From Mesodorylaimus sp. YZB2_4 (lineage: Eukaryota; Nematoda; Enoplea; Dorylaimida; Dorylaimidae): a DNA stretch of 64,000 nt. This document shows, piece after piece, positions 22,770 through 35,900 of the stretch (position 1 is its first letter; every line of letters begins with the position of its first letter). The DNA lies in assembly GCA_030248295.1 (NCBI GenBank), contig JASANH010000510.1, forward strand, positions 338,876 to 402,875, in the 5' to 3' direction. The notes beneath the pieces are model-generated. The model worked only from the letters and a program-made list of their open reading frames with translations, was not told the DNA's origin and searched no databases. A program made the position numbers and the translations under genes.

Positions 22770-24712
22770 ATGTCTGGCATCATCGTCCTTTTACTCCTAT
22801 GCACAGCCACTTCGGTCAACGTGGGACTATCTGAATGGGTTGATGGATATGGTGGTGATATCGAAGATAAGGATGGTAAGACGGTAATATTGTATTTTCC
22901 ATGGCATGAAATCCTATGACAGTACTTTTCTTGAGATCTTAGTTTGCTATTGTACAATGCCGGTGTTGAACCACGGTCCTTTATTGCCGATTGGTCACTC
23001 TTATAGCTGATGTGTCAAAGTTATGACTTATGGGTTCTTTTTCTAGTTATATGAGCTGGATACTGGAAATGCATGATCGATATTAACTATATCAGGCTGT
23101 AAAACCATTGCAAATACATCACTTTTAATGTCTGAGCAGCTTTGCAATGAACGCAGAGAGACATTGTTTGCATAGTGTGCAGTGCCGAATCTAGCCAATA
23201 AGGGGCCTGGTTTTACAGGTGCCCATGGGGTTTCTAACGGAGATTTAATCGAATGTGGGGACCAGCCTCATAACGACCTGTGCTTTGGAATTGTCCATCA
23301 CTTCGGCACCAGCACCTCGAATAAAAGATACAGTATTTCCAAGTTTGAGATCCCCTCTGTTACCATAGGTACCACATGGAATTTGGAAGAGTTATTCACC
23401 CCGGCTCCCACTTTCGTTTCTGTTCTTCACCAACAGATGGTCATATCAAGCGGCGCCGACATTGATCTTCGCCTTAGTGGTCGATCTGCCGGATTCAAAC
23501 ACATGCGTCATCCAGAGTCTTTGCGGGCTTCGCTGGTTCAAGTAAGCAATGACGCATGGGCAGCTTTTCTGAACGCCCAAAAAAACATGGATAAAACTCG
23601 ATTATATATGGGACAAGTACAGTGGCAAGTGAAAAATATCGAAACGATGTTTTCCCGACCCAGCGTTAACACACGTTTGTTGGATGTCGTTCTGAAAAAA
23701 TACGAAGTATTGGCCAACAATGCGCTAACCTGTCGATGGAAAGTGCTTTCAAGTCCACACCTGTCATGTCCTTAGTGGACGAGCTGGCACCTACTGTCCG
23801 AGCGGATTTATACATGAAATTTGATGATGCGACACAATTCAACAATTCCGCCAATCGATCGGGAAATGAAACAGTCCGGGTCCTACTCACCGGGCTGGGC
23901 TTGATGAGAAAGAGTCTACAACTAGTTCAAAAGGCTTTTAAAACTGGTATGTGTGTACGGTGCAATATCCTCCATAGAGCGATGTGAATGGCGGGAATCT
24001 ACTAATCAACGACAGAGGCATACAACAAAACATCTCTTGCGTGACAGCAAGGTTCATAGGAAAAAAGAAAACAAATTTTTGTTTAGTTAACACGCTCGTG
24101 GAAAAATTCAACAGGGTTACAGTCCCGATGTACATTAACGCTGTAGTCGCTCAGCAGTCGACTGATCCTTCGCATCGACACAACTCGGATTTTGGACTGA
24201 TGGTAATTAATCAAGTTCAGCAAGAAGGAGAGGAGATCAAAAAGGTGGGTACAGGACGACAATTTTTTCTCATCGCTACTGAAGGTGCTACAGGATTAGG
24301 GCTATAAAATAAAAGGACGCATACTGTTTTTTTTTGTGTTCACATAGGAATTTTCTAGCGCTGTAAAAACACAGATTGCTTTCCAGTCAAACTGGCAAGT
24401 CGGCTGTGCAGTCTTTGCTCCATGTTCAGGGCATGACCACTAGAACCACCAGGAAACAGTCATTTCTTTTAGGCTGCTTACTTTTTGCAAACCATTGGTG
24501 ATATCTACTTCGACGTATCTAGTCTTTATGTGCTGACGTCACTAGCCAGCACGGGCCATTTGGAGATCAACAACGAAGAAGATAGAGAAAGAAAATTAAA
24601 CGACTTAAAGAATCAGCTTGTTGATGTGAAAGACACTATCAGGCGTATGGTTCAGCAGCGCCTGGACCAATATCAGAATCTGGTCAACGATAAGGTGATA
24701 AGCGACGACTGA
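22770..24712 (+). CDS. secreted protein of unknown family, two candidate 3' ends, one frame break
   Basis: Exons 22770-22875, 23219-23946, 24087-24244, then either 24348-24443 (stop TAG) or 24473-24712 (stop TGA). Both last exons follow good acceptors (CACATAG, CTTTTAG) and both fit phase 0, so they may be alternative ends. Exon 1 is a signal peptide (MSGIIVLLLLCTATSVNVG) followed by an acidic stretch. Exon 2 encodes a helical, cysteine-poor domain beginning GAHGVSNGDLIECGD. Around 23690-23735 the open frame changes; adding one base makes all splice phases consistent. The longer tail is a charged helix ending ...DKVISDD; the short one is Cys-containing. No family recognised. With the frame break this may be a pseudogene or a sequencing error. 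Confidence 0.6.
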
Positions 24713-24839
24713 TACGACAATGCGGGCGCTCAAAAGATTTGCTGCAAAATCCTTAATTGCCTCTTTTATGTTCCCGGCTGCAGTACCGATCTAGTTTTAG
24801 ACTAGAAAAAGCTAGAGTTCAAAGTCTTAGTGCCATTAC

Positions 24840-25070
24840 AGGGTTCAGCTCCCAGATTCCATGTCCCACGCAGTTCCATGATGGATCCACGCGTATCCGT
24901 CTGGAAGTGCTGATTTCCACGCGTCCCGCGTGGATTCATACCATTCCTTATGTTTCACACGCGGGTTCCATGTCACCCACATGGAACCACCATCGAATAG
25001 CGTGGATTCCAGGTGGAAATATGTGAATTCCACTGGTGGATTCTATCGCGTTTCCCGCGTTTTCCCAGCT
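24840..25070. repeat. cluster of short hairpins around TTCCACGCG/GGTTCCATG
   Basis: Several perfect small inverted repeats lie side by side: GGTTCCATGT and ACATGGAACC (24964-24973, 24979-24988, 5-bp loop), TCCACGCG with CGCGTGGA near 24917-24935, and repeated GTGGATTCCA words. It looks like a decayed short repeat array. Confidence 0.55.
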
Positions 25071-25600
25071 GGGAAAGATTGGGAAGCTGCTAACTGTATG
25101 GTTCTTGCTCATTTTATCCAAGCCTTCTCTGCTCTGCCCAACTTTACTTAATGCGACAAATTCATAGGAGAAGGCTCCACATGTCAGGCATCAGAGCAAG
25201 ATTAAAAAGAATCAGTGAACAAGAGATGGACATCAGAGGTACTAAACAATATCATGCCCTCTGGCTTCATTGCTAGGAGCAGATGAGTGTGCGCATCCTT
25301 CGATAGATATCAAAACAAATCCAGGTTTCGCTAATGTCATATCAGAAGGGAAGAAATATTGAACACTTACTATGTACAGTATGTACAGTGTGTATGGGTG
25401 GAAGGCTTATCACTGTTACCAAGTAGATTTTTCAAGATGACGAGGCGGAAGAAGCTTGCCTATGGGCGAACCTGCATAAAAAGAAAAGCAACATAATTCT
25501 GGCGATTCTGATGTTATCGAAGGGTTTTTCCTGTACATTGGGCGAAGTCAAAAAAACTTGTAGTCGCAACATGAATAAACAGAACAAAAGTTAGACAAAA

Positions 25601-27147
25601 TCACGAGCTATCATCATCAGTTTCCCTTTTCTTTCCAGTAATGGGCAATGCTCCGAATATGCCCGCACCTAGTCCCATGCCCCCGCCACCCAATCCAAGC
25701 GCATTCAAGGGTTGACCTAAAAAATAAACGACTGGACACTAATTCGCTGCTTGTTATTATCGTTGATACTATTTTAGAGAAAATATTCAGTTTCATTTAA
25801 CTGTGTCATCACTGTGACAAGGGAGGAATGCTGATTGTAGGTCGAGAGATGGTTATCTCCATATTGCAATAGGGGTTTTACCTGGCACGCACTGACCGCA
25901 TACGTTTGGCGAGAAACCGGCGCCGCATTGACACGTACCGCCGCTACATACGGCGTTGAGTACGTTGATACTACAGTCCAAATCTTGGGCACATTGATCA
26001 CCCAGAGTCCGTGGAACTAGAACAATAAAAGATCGATGTTGCACCAGTTGCGCAGATGTCTGTAATGTGGTAGTGCGACTGCGTAGTGCAGTTCTGGATG
26101 GCATGGATTCTTTTAGTGGCCTCGGGATCAGTGGTTTCCACCAGAAATGCACACACCGATAGGTCAAAGACTACTGGACAAAATTAAAGCAGAGCTAAGA
26201 ACAATTCAAATCACCTAAACAGCTGAGCCGCCATAGCAGCATGAAACTACCATCCGAGACGCATTTTACTCATGATCATGGAAAAAATTGTAACTCCTTA
26301 CCACATTGGCATATACTGTTCAAACAGGACGATTTGTAGGCTGACGCACACTGGCACACACCATTGACGCACACAGCTCGGAACACGTCTCTCGCGCATT
26401 CCGACGTTGTGGTACATTGCGAACCGAGGACTCGGGGTACTGTAAATTCAGAAGGTACTACTCAACAATGATCTAAACATAGTGTTCATGGTGTTCACAA
26501 ACCCCATGATTGGGGTTAGGTGAAAGGTGGATGGAAAAATGGATTAAGGTGGCAAGATCTTTCATAAGGTAACTGGAATCCATCGGCACGATTCAGCACA
26601 GAAACAGCTAATTTCTTACAGTACGTACTTCCCCTACCCTTGAACCCACAATTTCATGCAAGAGTCTCATTCGTTCATCCATGTCCCGCTCGCACATCTC
26701 GTTTCTGCTTACAGATTCATAACTTACTCAGCTCGCATTGCTGGCAGGTATTCTGTCTGTAGAAGGGAAACGGGCATTGACAACAGCCCAAAATGCACTG
26801 ACTATTGATCACTGTACAATCAGTGTTATTGAAGCAAGCTGAATACAGGGCGCCGCGCACACGACAGCACGCCCAGCCAGCCGCCCCAGCCACAAAACCG
26901 CAACATCCGGCACAACCGAACCAACTTTGACCTTGGCCCAGTGAAGACTGCCCGTTGACCCGCTGATTTTGAGTAAATATATCAGTCCCTAGAACGAAAC
27001 TGAGATCATGATCGAAGAGAAACTCCAATTGATTATCGGATCCCTCCGAGCTCACCCGTGCTTAATGCCATGAGCTAAACTTCGCTCCTTACCCAGTATG
27101 GTCATATACAATAACAAAATATGGAAACCTCGTTTAGTAGTTTTCAT
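25601..27147 (-). CDS. secreted cysteine-rich protein with three EB-like modules
   Basis: Five exons: 27093-27147, 26728-26988, 26302-26439, 25882-26016, 25601-25716. All introns are GT-AG and all phase 1; total 234 residues with stop TGA. Exon 1 is a signal peptide (MKTTKRGFHILLLYMTIL). Exon 2 has a Gln/Gly-rich spacer, a Cys-rich GCAGCCGF stretch and module 1 (CFNNTDC...CCQC). Exon 3 is module 2 (PRVLGSQCTTTSEC...CQC), exon 4 is module 3 (PRTLGDQCAQDLDC...CQC). Modules 2 and 3 are close, each C-x5-C, then a further CxxxxxC.C set, resembling the EB module of nematode secreted and receptor proteins. Exon 5 is Gly-rich (LGLGGGGMGLGAG) with a KKR and an acidic end. One module per exon with symmetrical phases suggests growth by exon duplication. 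Function unknown; EB modules often occur in extracellular or Kunitz-linked proteins. Confidence 0.8.
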
Positions 27148-27149
27148 TC

Positions 27150-29060
27150 GGGCACGGGCATTTCTGTGGCATCCCATCTAATAGGCATATTATCCAGTAA
27201 TCGATTTTGAATGGTGAGCGTCAAAATGGGTTCATATCAGTTTCAAGTAATTATCATACGGAATACAACATCAATAACAGTCGAACAACAAACCATACTG
27301 CGGATGCGGACGTCTCAGTATATCGTGAATGTGAAACACTATTGTCCACAGATCACCTTAGCCAGGCTGCCAAACCGTGCAACGTCACCCCACAGCATGG
27401 TGATGCAAAGGGGAAGGCAGAAAATGGAAGTGTTGACACTGGAATCATTCCATGTGGTTTCCTTGAGGAAGGTGCAAAATTTGAACAAGTGGCTTTTGTG
27501 GACATTGGCTTTGCGCGGATGATGTGTCCGAGGACGGCAAGCAAGAGAAAAGGTTTCAAGACCGACATCCCTAATTTGGGCATAATGACACATCACGGCG
27601 TAGAATATGATGCTTCGAAAAGTAGTGGCATATACTGACGCAGCTGTCAGATGTCAGTAATTTTGCGGGGTGAATATTGCTGTTTAATCGAACACATGAC
27701 ACGCAAGGGAACTTTGATCTGTAAGATGCCAGCACACATGCACAGGATTTTATTGCCTGGATCATCTACAGGTATATATACTGTATGCAAAGTCAGTATG
27801 TGTGCTGTAGGTTTAGAAAAATTTGAATTTAAAAATTGGTAAAATTTTTTCCCCGTCTTGCTTCCAATTGTGACTCTCTACGCCTTTTTCTTCTCTAGCA
27901 CACTGCAGAAACTTCTCTTCGACCCTCTTGTACTGTATTGGCTGCTCACTGCTGCATACTCCCTTCGCCTCTCTCCGTCATCGCCTGCTTTCTATTTCAC
28001 TGAATCGCTTACTTTTCGATTACTGACAAACTGCTGCTTGTTGCTTACTCGAATAACAATGACTGGTATCTAACGACGCAACATAAAGGTGAGTAAGAAA
28101 AGAACAGAGATCGTCCAACGCAAACATTACTCGTAAGTCAGCCAGCCCGCTCTTTCAAGTGTAGTGGTGCTAGCAATAACAATTACAAGAGCGATGGAGA
28201 AAGAATGCTGTAGTTGAAAAAGTGGGTTGAAGTTAGGCAAGAGCTTACTTATACAGTATAAATAGTACTATAATCCGTTTAGATAACATCCCACCTTCAA
28301 TGCTTAGTGTCTGAAGTGGATTGTCCAAGGTTGGCGCACTGGACATTTATTTGCGTAGACCACCCCTCCCCTCCATTTTTCTGCTCTGTAGCTTTAGTAA
28401 AGCATTAACTGAGTATTTGTGTTGTCATTGAAGAGATTTTGCGGACTTAATGTAGGCGTGGTCGACGATGAGGTGCTGACGACGACGAGTGCACTTCACA
28501 CTTTTGGCTCTGGTCTTATCGGGCGATTGGAGGAGAGTGGCCCGTGGGCGATCCTGAATGATGGTGCGGATTGTAGAGGGTCTTGATTGGTCCAGCATTG
28601 AATGAGGCGCTAACTTTAGATTGGTTTCTAAACGAGCACTCTAGCAGCGGAAATCAAAAAATCTTAGTCGCTGAACACCGGCGACCCAATCATCACTCGC
28701 TTCTTGTTTTGACCTGCACCTTTCTCTGGTGGTCCCAATGCTTACACCGCACTGTATTGGAGTTGAGGCGAGGCTGTTGCGGGTGAACGAGGCGCGAATG
28801 CTTATCATTGTTTCGATTCGTTCTTCTTATCACCAAAATTAGGCTCATCAGTTTTATTCCTAACTATTTCTTCAAATAATTTTGCCCGTATACGCGGCAA
28901 AAAAGTCATACTTCGCTTAGATAGGATTGATTCGTCAAGGAAATACCAGCTTTTGGATGTTTTTGACGTTGTCGCGCTGATAGCTCGTCAGTAAACAACT
29001 GATATGAAAAAATTACAGTTGATATGTTAGGCTAAGAGTTGCGTGGCTCTGATGGGCTCT
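27150..29060. other. intergenic, no gene recognised
   Basis: A 143-codon open frame at 27207-27638 (+) has no domain, signal peptide or splice support and is overlapped by other frames; I do not call it a gene. The rest shows nothing recognisable. Confidence 0.4.
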
Positions 29061-29067
29061 AAAGATG

Positions 29068-29100
29068 GATATATAAGGCCTTATATTTAGTCATTCAGTC
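29068..29100 (+). promoter_or_regulatory. TATA box and initiator of the chitinase gene
   Basis: GATATATAAGG at about 29068-29078 followed about 15-20 bp later by TCATTCAGTC, an arthropod-type Inr. A TTTATTTCAG acceptor at 29240 just before the ATG suggests a 5'UTR intron. Confidence 0.55.
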
Positions 29101-29254
29101 AGAAGCTACCCTAGAGTTTAGCTAAGGCATAGTTGGCGTCAACATGAGTCAGAGTAATCCAGTATAAATGGGATGAGTCGCATACGTTTTTGCCAATCTG
29201 GTATCTGAGCAATCCACTGCAGACAGATCCTTTATTTCAGGACCGATTCCAACA

Positions 29255-32200
29255 ATGGCTAATATTCTGATTCTCTTATCAATGGCAGTGGTAAGTCAGA
29301 TTTCGTGTTCCCTTCGAGGGCTCACATCGATTTCTATAATTCGACCCGCCTTTCCCCTGTCAGCCAAACTCTATGCAAACGCAGATGAGAGTTTTAGGTT
29401 GCTGCCATCAACATGGTTCAATCAGTCGATTACATACGCGGGTGTTATTACACAAATTGGGCTCAATACCGTCCTGGGAAGGGCCAGTACATGCCTGAGA
29501 ACTATGTGCCTGGATTATGCACACACATCTTTTATGCCTTTGCCGTCATGAATCAAGATTTTACCATAAAGTGAGTTCTGAGTTCAGCTTCTACTGCAGA
29601 TTTCGCTGGATTAGCGCTTCGTTGATATGGCAGGAGACTAAATCAATAGCTAGGCTTTACTAGCTGTTCACTTCAACCCCTAACGGCAAGCTATCTTGCA
29701 TAGTTTGATTGAATCTATGTAGTCTGACTATACATACCGGTAGAGGACCATGTAATTTGGCGAGCAGATGGAGGGCTCGGCGAGAGTACTATCTCTTTTC
29801 TTTGGGAATGTACACGCGGCCTATGTGGTAGCGTGGCTGGCGTGTATATTCTCAAAGAAAACAGGTTATAGTATGAGTTTACTGTTCCCTACTGCATTAT
29901 GACCTAAGAATTCAGATAACTGGATTCTACGTATTGATATATCTGGACTCCAGGTTGATCGTAGCTGAGTCCGCAGGATATTATAGAAAACCGGCCCCCC
30001 CCCCCTACATTTTTTGGAGCAACAATTCATATCACATCTGTTGGCGCTAACAGACGATAAAGCGACCATATCTGATGGGAAACAGTATTATCCAGCGCAT
30101 TGACAGTGAAAATGTATGCACCTAAATATCAGTGCCACGAAAATTCCCATACTTTTTTAACTGGCTCCTATTGCAAATATTTTAGCTCTTTTGGATTTCA
30201 GAGCCTTCGAATGGAACGATGAAAGCACGGAGTGGTCTAAAGGCATGTACGAACGGGTGAACGACTTGAAGAAGCTGCAACCTGGTCTCAAGACGTTGCT
30301 TTCCTTTGGGGGGTGGACATTTTCGCAAGGAAACTTACAGTAAGAACTTTCGCCCACTCCTCTAATTCACTGTTCACTGCCCGTCGATTGTGATTGCATC
30401 CAAGCACATACAGTCGGACTGTAGCTTCAGAACTCTGCTGACACGGTCGAAATTTATTTCTGTCCTCGACTGGAGTCGAATCGCACAGGTCCCACATTGT
30501 TTTTAGTTTCATTATTGACCCTTCAAATTTACTGTTTTAAAACAAAGTTACCATATGGTATTGAAGCAGTGTCGTTTCAGACTAATGAGCAGTATGTTCG
30601 CCTCTGCCGCTAATCGTCAACGATTCACTCAATCGGTGATTGATTTTGTGCGGAAACACAATTTTGATGGATTCGACATGGATTTCGAATATCCAAGTGC
30701 TCAGGACAAGAGCAATTTCGGAGTGCTTGCCAAGGTATCTGAATTGTATAAGCTGATTATGAGCGGAGAGATAACTCAGGCACAACTTTTAGGAAATGAG
30801 TCAAGCTTTCGAAGATGAGAGCAAAAAAACTGGACAACCTCGCCTTTTGTTCACCGCAGCTGTTGCAGCTGGTTACGACAAGATCGATGAAGGCTTTGAC
30901 GTACCCGCACTTGCTAGGTATGTAATGTGCGAGACTATCCAGAGAGGTATCCGCATGGCTAGCGTACAGCAGCCATCGCTAAGGGACTCCAAAACTCTTT
31001 TATGTGGTGGCAATGTATTTAGGTCATAAAAATCAGCACCTTTTCTCGGAATTTTTTTGCTTTATTTGAAAATTAATCGACTGGAAAGTTTTCACAACAA
31101 AATTAGGATATGATGAGTCTGTCAAAACGATGTCGCATAACATCCAGAGAAACGGGCCACACACTGCGTAGCACGAATTAGTACCGGGCCCTAATTTCAA
31201 ATATACGGGGTTACGGTTTTTTTCAAGAAAAAAGCGTAAAAAGTTTGGTAATCTCAAAGTCGCTCGTATTTTCAGTGCATTCGATTATTTTAATGTGATG
31301 ACATACGATTTCCATGGCGCTTGGGAACAAATGACAGGCATGAACAGTCCGTTGTACGATCGGAATGGGGATCGATACGCCGTGGTGAGTGCGCCAGACT
31401 GTTATACTGCATGTGGATGTGCCTAGACTGGATATACATGCATATGAGGTGGATGCTGTCCTCTCAAATCCAAGCAAAAAGAATGAGCCCATTGACCAGT
31501 CTCGAATTTTCTTCCAAAACGTCAGACATAAAGCACAAAACAGAGAGCTCTGGCGCAGGCAATGGGTTGCAAATTTCATTGTTTGTCCTATTTGGATGAG
31601 AAGCAGTAAGAATGTCCTCAGAACAAAAGAACAAAAATATCCTTAGCCTCGTTGGAAAATGTGCGCTCTAATCAATGAATCGAAGAATATTCTGAATGGC
31701 TAATTTGGTCCTCATATTTCGCTGTCTTATCCTCAGAGCAACGCTGTCAACTACTGGGTGGAAAAAGGAGCTCCGAAAAGCAAGATTAACGTTGGTTTGG
31801 CCACATATGGACGTGGATGGACATTGCGCAACACTAACTCTTCTCAAGTAGGCGCACCTGCAAATGGACCTGCACAGGCACTACCCTACAGTCGGGAAGC
31901 TGGTATTGGTTCTTATTACGAAATGTGCGATTTCCTCGAAAGTGGCGCTGTGCGACAAATAGATGATGTGGGAAAAGTGCCATATTTAGTCAAGCAGACT
32001 CAGTGGTTTGGATATGATGATTCTGAAAGTTTTAAAACTAAGGTTAGTACATGATTGTTGGGTTTGGCAATTGTGACATTTGATGACTGAGAGAATTTTA
32101 CATAGCCCATATTTGAGACGCATCGCTATATAATCCTAAAAGTTATTTTTAGCTCAACTGGTTGAAAGAGAATGGATTTGCTGGCGCTTTTACGTGGGCG

Positions 32201-32947
32201 TTGGATTTGGATGATTTTACGGGTCAATGCAAAAGTAGTGCAGGTCAAAAATTCCCATTACATAAACTAATTGCTGATTCATTGGGCGATGGGCAGGTGA
32301 GCATTACGGCTGTGCTTTTCTAAAATAGAGTCTCTCACTGGTGCCCCCTCGAGGACAGGTGGGTAGAGCTTATAATTTTTTGTCTTTGAATCAGTCCTAG
32401 CTGCTGGATGTGATGACAGACTTTTTGGAACGCCATATAATGCATAGCACACACTGTAACCTGTTTTCTTTGGGAATACACAGTCCCGCCACATTGCCGC
32501 ATAGTGCCGCGTGTACATTCCCAAAGAAAACAGATAATACATACAACTATGCATAACATTATTGCATCCGAATCACGTAACTGCTAGAAAAAATGCGAAT
32601 TCCGAAGTTGTGAAAGTTGACTCACCCACTGACCAAAAGCGCTGCGATCCTTTCAGGTGACTTTTCCAGCAGAGCCGACCCTATGGCCAACCCAGTCGAC
32701 AACCACAGCTGCTCGCCCCAGCAAAAGCACCAGTGCTCAACACGATGTTCCTTCAACAATCAGTCCATCAACTGGCCCGTTCAAATGCCCGGGCGCAGGC
32801 ATATTCCCTGATCCAGAGCACTGTGAGAACTTCTACTTATGCGATGCGTCTGGTACGCCTCACTTGAATACTTGCCCCGCTGGGTTATTGTATAACCCTG
32901 CTATCACAGCGTGTGACTGGCCAGAAAATGTCCACTGTGATCACTAA
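29255..32947 (+). CDS. GH18 chitinase with C-terminal chitin-binding domain
   Basis: Nine exons: 29255-29290, 29398-29570, 30202-30339, 30581-30734, 30793-30917, 31276-31384, 31737-32042, 32153-32296, 32657-32947. Every phase agrees and the total is 491 residues. Exons 1-2 make the signal peptide (MANILILLSMAVVAA). The catalytic domain shows CYYTNWAQYRPG, LLSFGGWTFSQG, the active-site DGFDMDFEYP (residues 145-154, DxxDxDxE intact), FNVMTYDFHGAW and GFAGAFTWALDLDDF. A Ser/Thr/Pro linker encoded by exon 9 leads to a type 2 chitin-binding (CBM14/peritrophin) domain with six cysteines (from C439 to the end). All catalytic residues are present, so an active secreted endochitinase acting in cuticle, eggshell or gut matrix turnover is likely. 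Introns contain two MITEs. Confidence 0.93.
29788..29868. mobile_element. short TIR MITE, copy 1 (chitinase intron)
   Basis: TTTTCTTTGGGAATGTACAC at about 29796-29815 faces GTGTATATTCTCAAAGAAAA near 29839-29858, followed by CAGGTTA. Inverted arms of about 25 bp enclose a GC-richer spacer of about 25 bp. Same family as the copies at 32.46 and 52.15 kb. Confidence 0.75.
32451..32540. mobile_element. short TIR MITE, copy 2 (chitinase intron)
   Basis: CTGTTTTCTTTGGGAATACA (from about 32460) and the inverted TGTACATTCCCAAAGAAAAC (to about 32530), spacer about 30 bp. The best preserved of the three copies. Confidence 0.8.
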
Positions 32948-32949
32948 TT

Positions 32950-35900
32950 CTCGTGACACGATTGCAGTATTCGCAGAACAAACACTTGGATTTTCGTTGT
33001 TTTATAGTCTCTCTATTCATCAATTAATTGATTAAACTAGCAAAAGCGGATATTGTGTGCAGTGTTTCGCATAAAACTTACAACTGCACGAAACGTTCTG
33101 AAAGTTTATTAGATCCTTTCGCCTAACAAAAATGTCAAAGTCCAGACCGGAAAGCGCGCCGATTTTCCGTTTTCTTTTCTCTTGTGCCCCCGATGTATAA
33201 TTCATGACCAATGCCTTATACGCTTGTCGATTTCTTGCTTTCTTCATTTCATTATACATCAGTATGACTCCATCGCATCTTTGTCCCAAAGGGTGCCGCT
33301 TTTCCTTGTTTTCGTACCCCTATGCCCATCGACCTTGAGGGTGGAAGGAAAGCAGTCCCCGCGCGGCCATGCATATTCATTGCGCACATGAGGCGGTGAC
33401 AACAAAAGAGCCTTTTCTTATTTTTATAAACCGTCTTCGTCTTGCTCATGTTGTTCCCAGTCGTAGACTTGGCTGTGCCAGCTTGGTTGCTTGAATGCCA
33501 CCTACTTAGCACTTGACTCTGATCAGCATACGCCCCAAGAAGGAAATGATAAGAGGGTGCCAAAGATGGGTCGATACCCTTTTATAACGTTCGATTATTT
33601 GTAATCCGTTTTTTCCCTACCTAGGAAGGATCTGTTTCCTGTTTTTCTGTCCTGTTTGGTTGAAGTTGGAGCTTGGCAAGACACTCGTCGTTTCAGTCTT
33701 GGCGGGAAGCGAAAAAAGAAAACGGAAAAGTATGCTTTTCTATTTTGGTACGTAAAGGAAATAAGCGTGTGCTGAGGCTGAATGCCGGAAATGCCTGGAA
33801 TCTAAAAATTGCGTGTTAACACTCTGCATTGAGCAAAGTAGGGTCGATTTGAGGACAAAAAAGGGGAAAGAGGTGCTGTGCATACCTATGTACAAATGCA
33901 TCGTATGGGTTCACTTTTCCCATTTTACAAGCATGCGGACATTCCCAGCCTTTGAAAGAAGTTGTACAAAAGGTAGAAAGCTAAAAAATGTGCGCATTCC
34001 CCAAAGATAGGCATAGCTGACCGGATTTGCCACAATTCAGTTATGAGAGGGACATATGGCGAGCTAGGGAGTGCGACCAGGCGTTAGCTACCTGCTGGCT
34101 TGGCCAGTAGAGCCGTTAGGTTCTTTTATTCGGTTGTGTAGCATTTGTTGAGATTGAGGAAAAATAGAGTATGAAATATGGAAAACGTGATGGAAGCTAA
34201 AAAGCTAGCTAAAAAGGAGATATTGCTATTGATGGGCAGCGGAGCTACTGGAGATCATACCTACTTGTGGTGGTTGGAATCACTTACAGTATAGTAGCAA
34301 TACGATGCCCTTCAATAGGAGCTGAGTAAGTGAAATTGTAGATACGTACTTCAAACAAGATGAGTGTTAATGTTTATGTTTTACCACATCACCAAAGGCG
34401 GGTACTCACATTTGTGTGAGTGAATGTGTGCGGGCATTTGGGCTGTGCAGAAATGGTAGGGCACCAATCAACTTCTTTTCATGTGCTTTTTGAAAAAGAA
34501 GGCAAGTGATAAAGTACGATCAAAGCTTACCTGCCTGTCATAAATTTTTAAATCCCCACGAGACAGGCCAGTGAGAAAAAGCTTTATGAATGTTTGTTAA
34601 TTAGGTCACTATTTGCTCTGATACAAAAGCTCAAAATAGAACTCCTTGTCAGCCAAGATTTTATCAGAGCAGTATCCGACAGGCAAGCAATTGCTCCAAT
34701 CAGTAATTCAAAATGAGAAATTTGCAACAAATAATTAGAATAAACTAGTGTGAAAAATTTAGAGTATTCAACTACTTCAAGCTCGTCATCAACTTTTCAG
34801 AGCAGGGAAGAATCCTGCTCCAGAGGATCTTAAGGGTGCGAACGCGGCACACAATTTCTCTTATCACTTTGGTCAACGACAATGTTTGCTGATAAGCTTG
34901 ACCTTTCTATGGCAGCACCTAATCAGCTCAAGTTTTGAATTGCTGATAAGCCATTGTCACTGTATCGATCCCTGAAGGTGGTTGCTACTGTTCATGCTGC
35001 TAGGCGCTCTATGGCAGCAGACTATCGTTTGTATGATGAAAAGGGGTTCACTTAAGTGTGAATGCTTGGCTGATCGTGAGTTTGTTGTGCTATTGAGAGG
35101 TCTTCTTGTTTTTGATTACAGTTTACAAGACACCAGCCAGACATCTCCATTAGGCAGGTATTGCCAACGTAGCGCGTTTTTGATGTATTGTTTTGCGACA
35201 TATGAGCACCAGTGGCCAGCTGGAATGTCCCTCTGTCAACTGTTCACCAACGCAAAACATGTCATTGTATCCCCTGGGCACTATATCACCCCTTCCTTGA
35301 CATATCCATCTTTGCTATAGCTCATCTCTTTGAGAAGGCCTGCCGAATTTTACTAATCCCCTAGAGAAAAGTCAATAGAAAGACGTGACGAAGTAACCAT
35401 TTCTGTTCGAGGATGCATAATCCACGACGAGTATGAGCAGCAGTTCTCCTCAACACATGAAAAAAACGACCATCCTCAAGTCGCTGCTGGCCTCGAAAAG
35501 CAAAAGCGTATGCGAACGTTATTACAAGCCTGACTAAGGCCAATATGATATTGAACGATTTCAGTGATTTCCTGTCGCTAGAAACCGCCTCAACGCTTTT
35601 CACCCTTCTTCAATTCGAGCCGCTCGCTAGGCCGTCAAATCTGGTCGTTCTAAGTTCAATATGAGCGTCGGAATATGCTTAGGCGGAGGGTGATGTACTC
35701 CTGGCTAACCCGACGGGGAGCTTTTCATCGCCTCTTTACCAAGCTTCCATTTTCTTCGTTCTCGTCCTAGCTTCCTTCTTACACGTGACATTGAGCAGGA
35801 GCTAACATTTTCACTAGGTCACTAATTTCAAGCATTTCGCGCTTTTTCTATGTTCAAATAATTCGCGCTCGATCGACATCCTTGATCGATGGACCACCCA

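Noticed and set aside
23704..23741. 37-bp GT-AG intron with a CTAAC branch site to explain the frame change
   Set aside because: Its removal gives the wrong phase for the next junction and it is shorter than any other intron here.
27207..27638. 143-codon open frame on the plus strand
   Set aside because: No domain, no signal peptide, no splice-phase support; overlaps equally long frames on the other strand.
34982..35320. 112-codon plus-strand frame with a hydrophobic start
   Set aside because: Looks like a signal peptide at first, but the rest has no domain, no upstream promoter and no linked exons.
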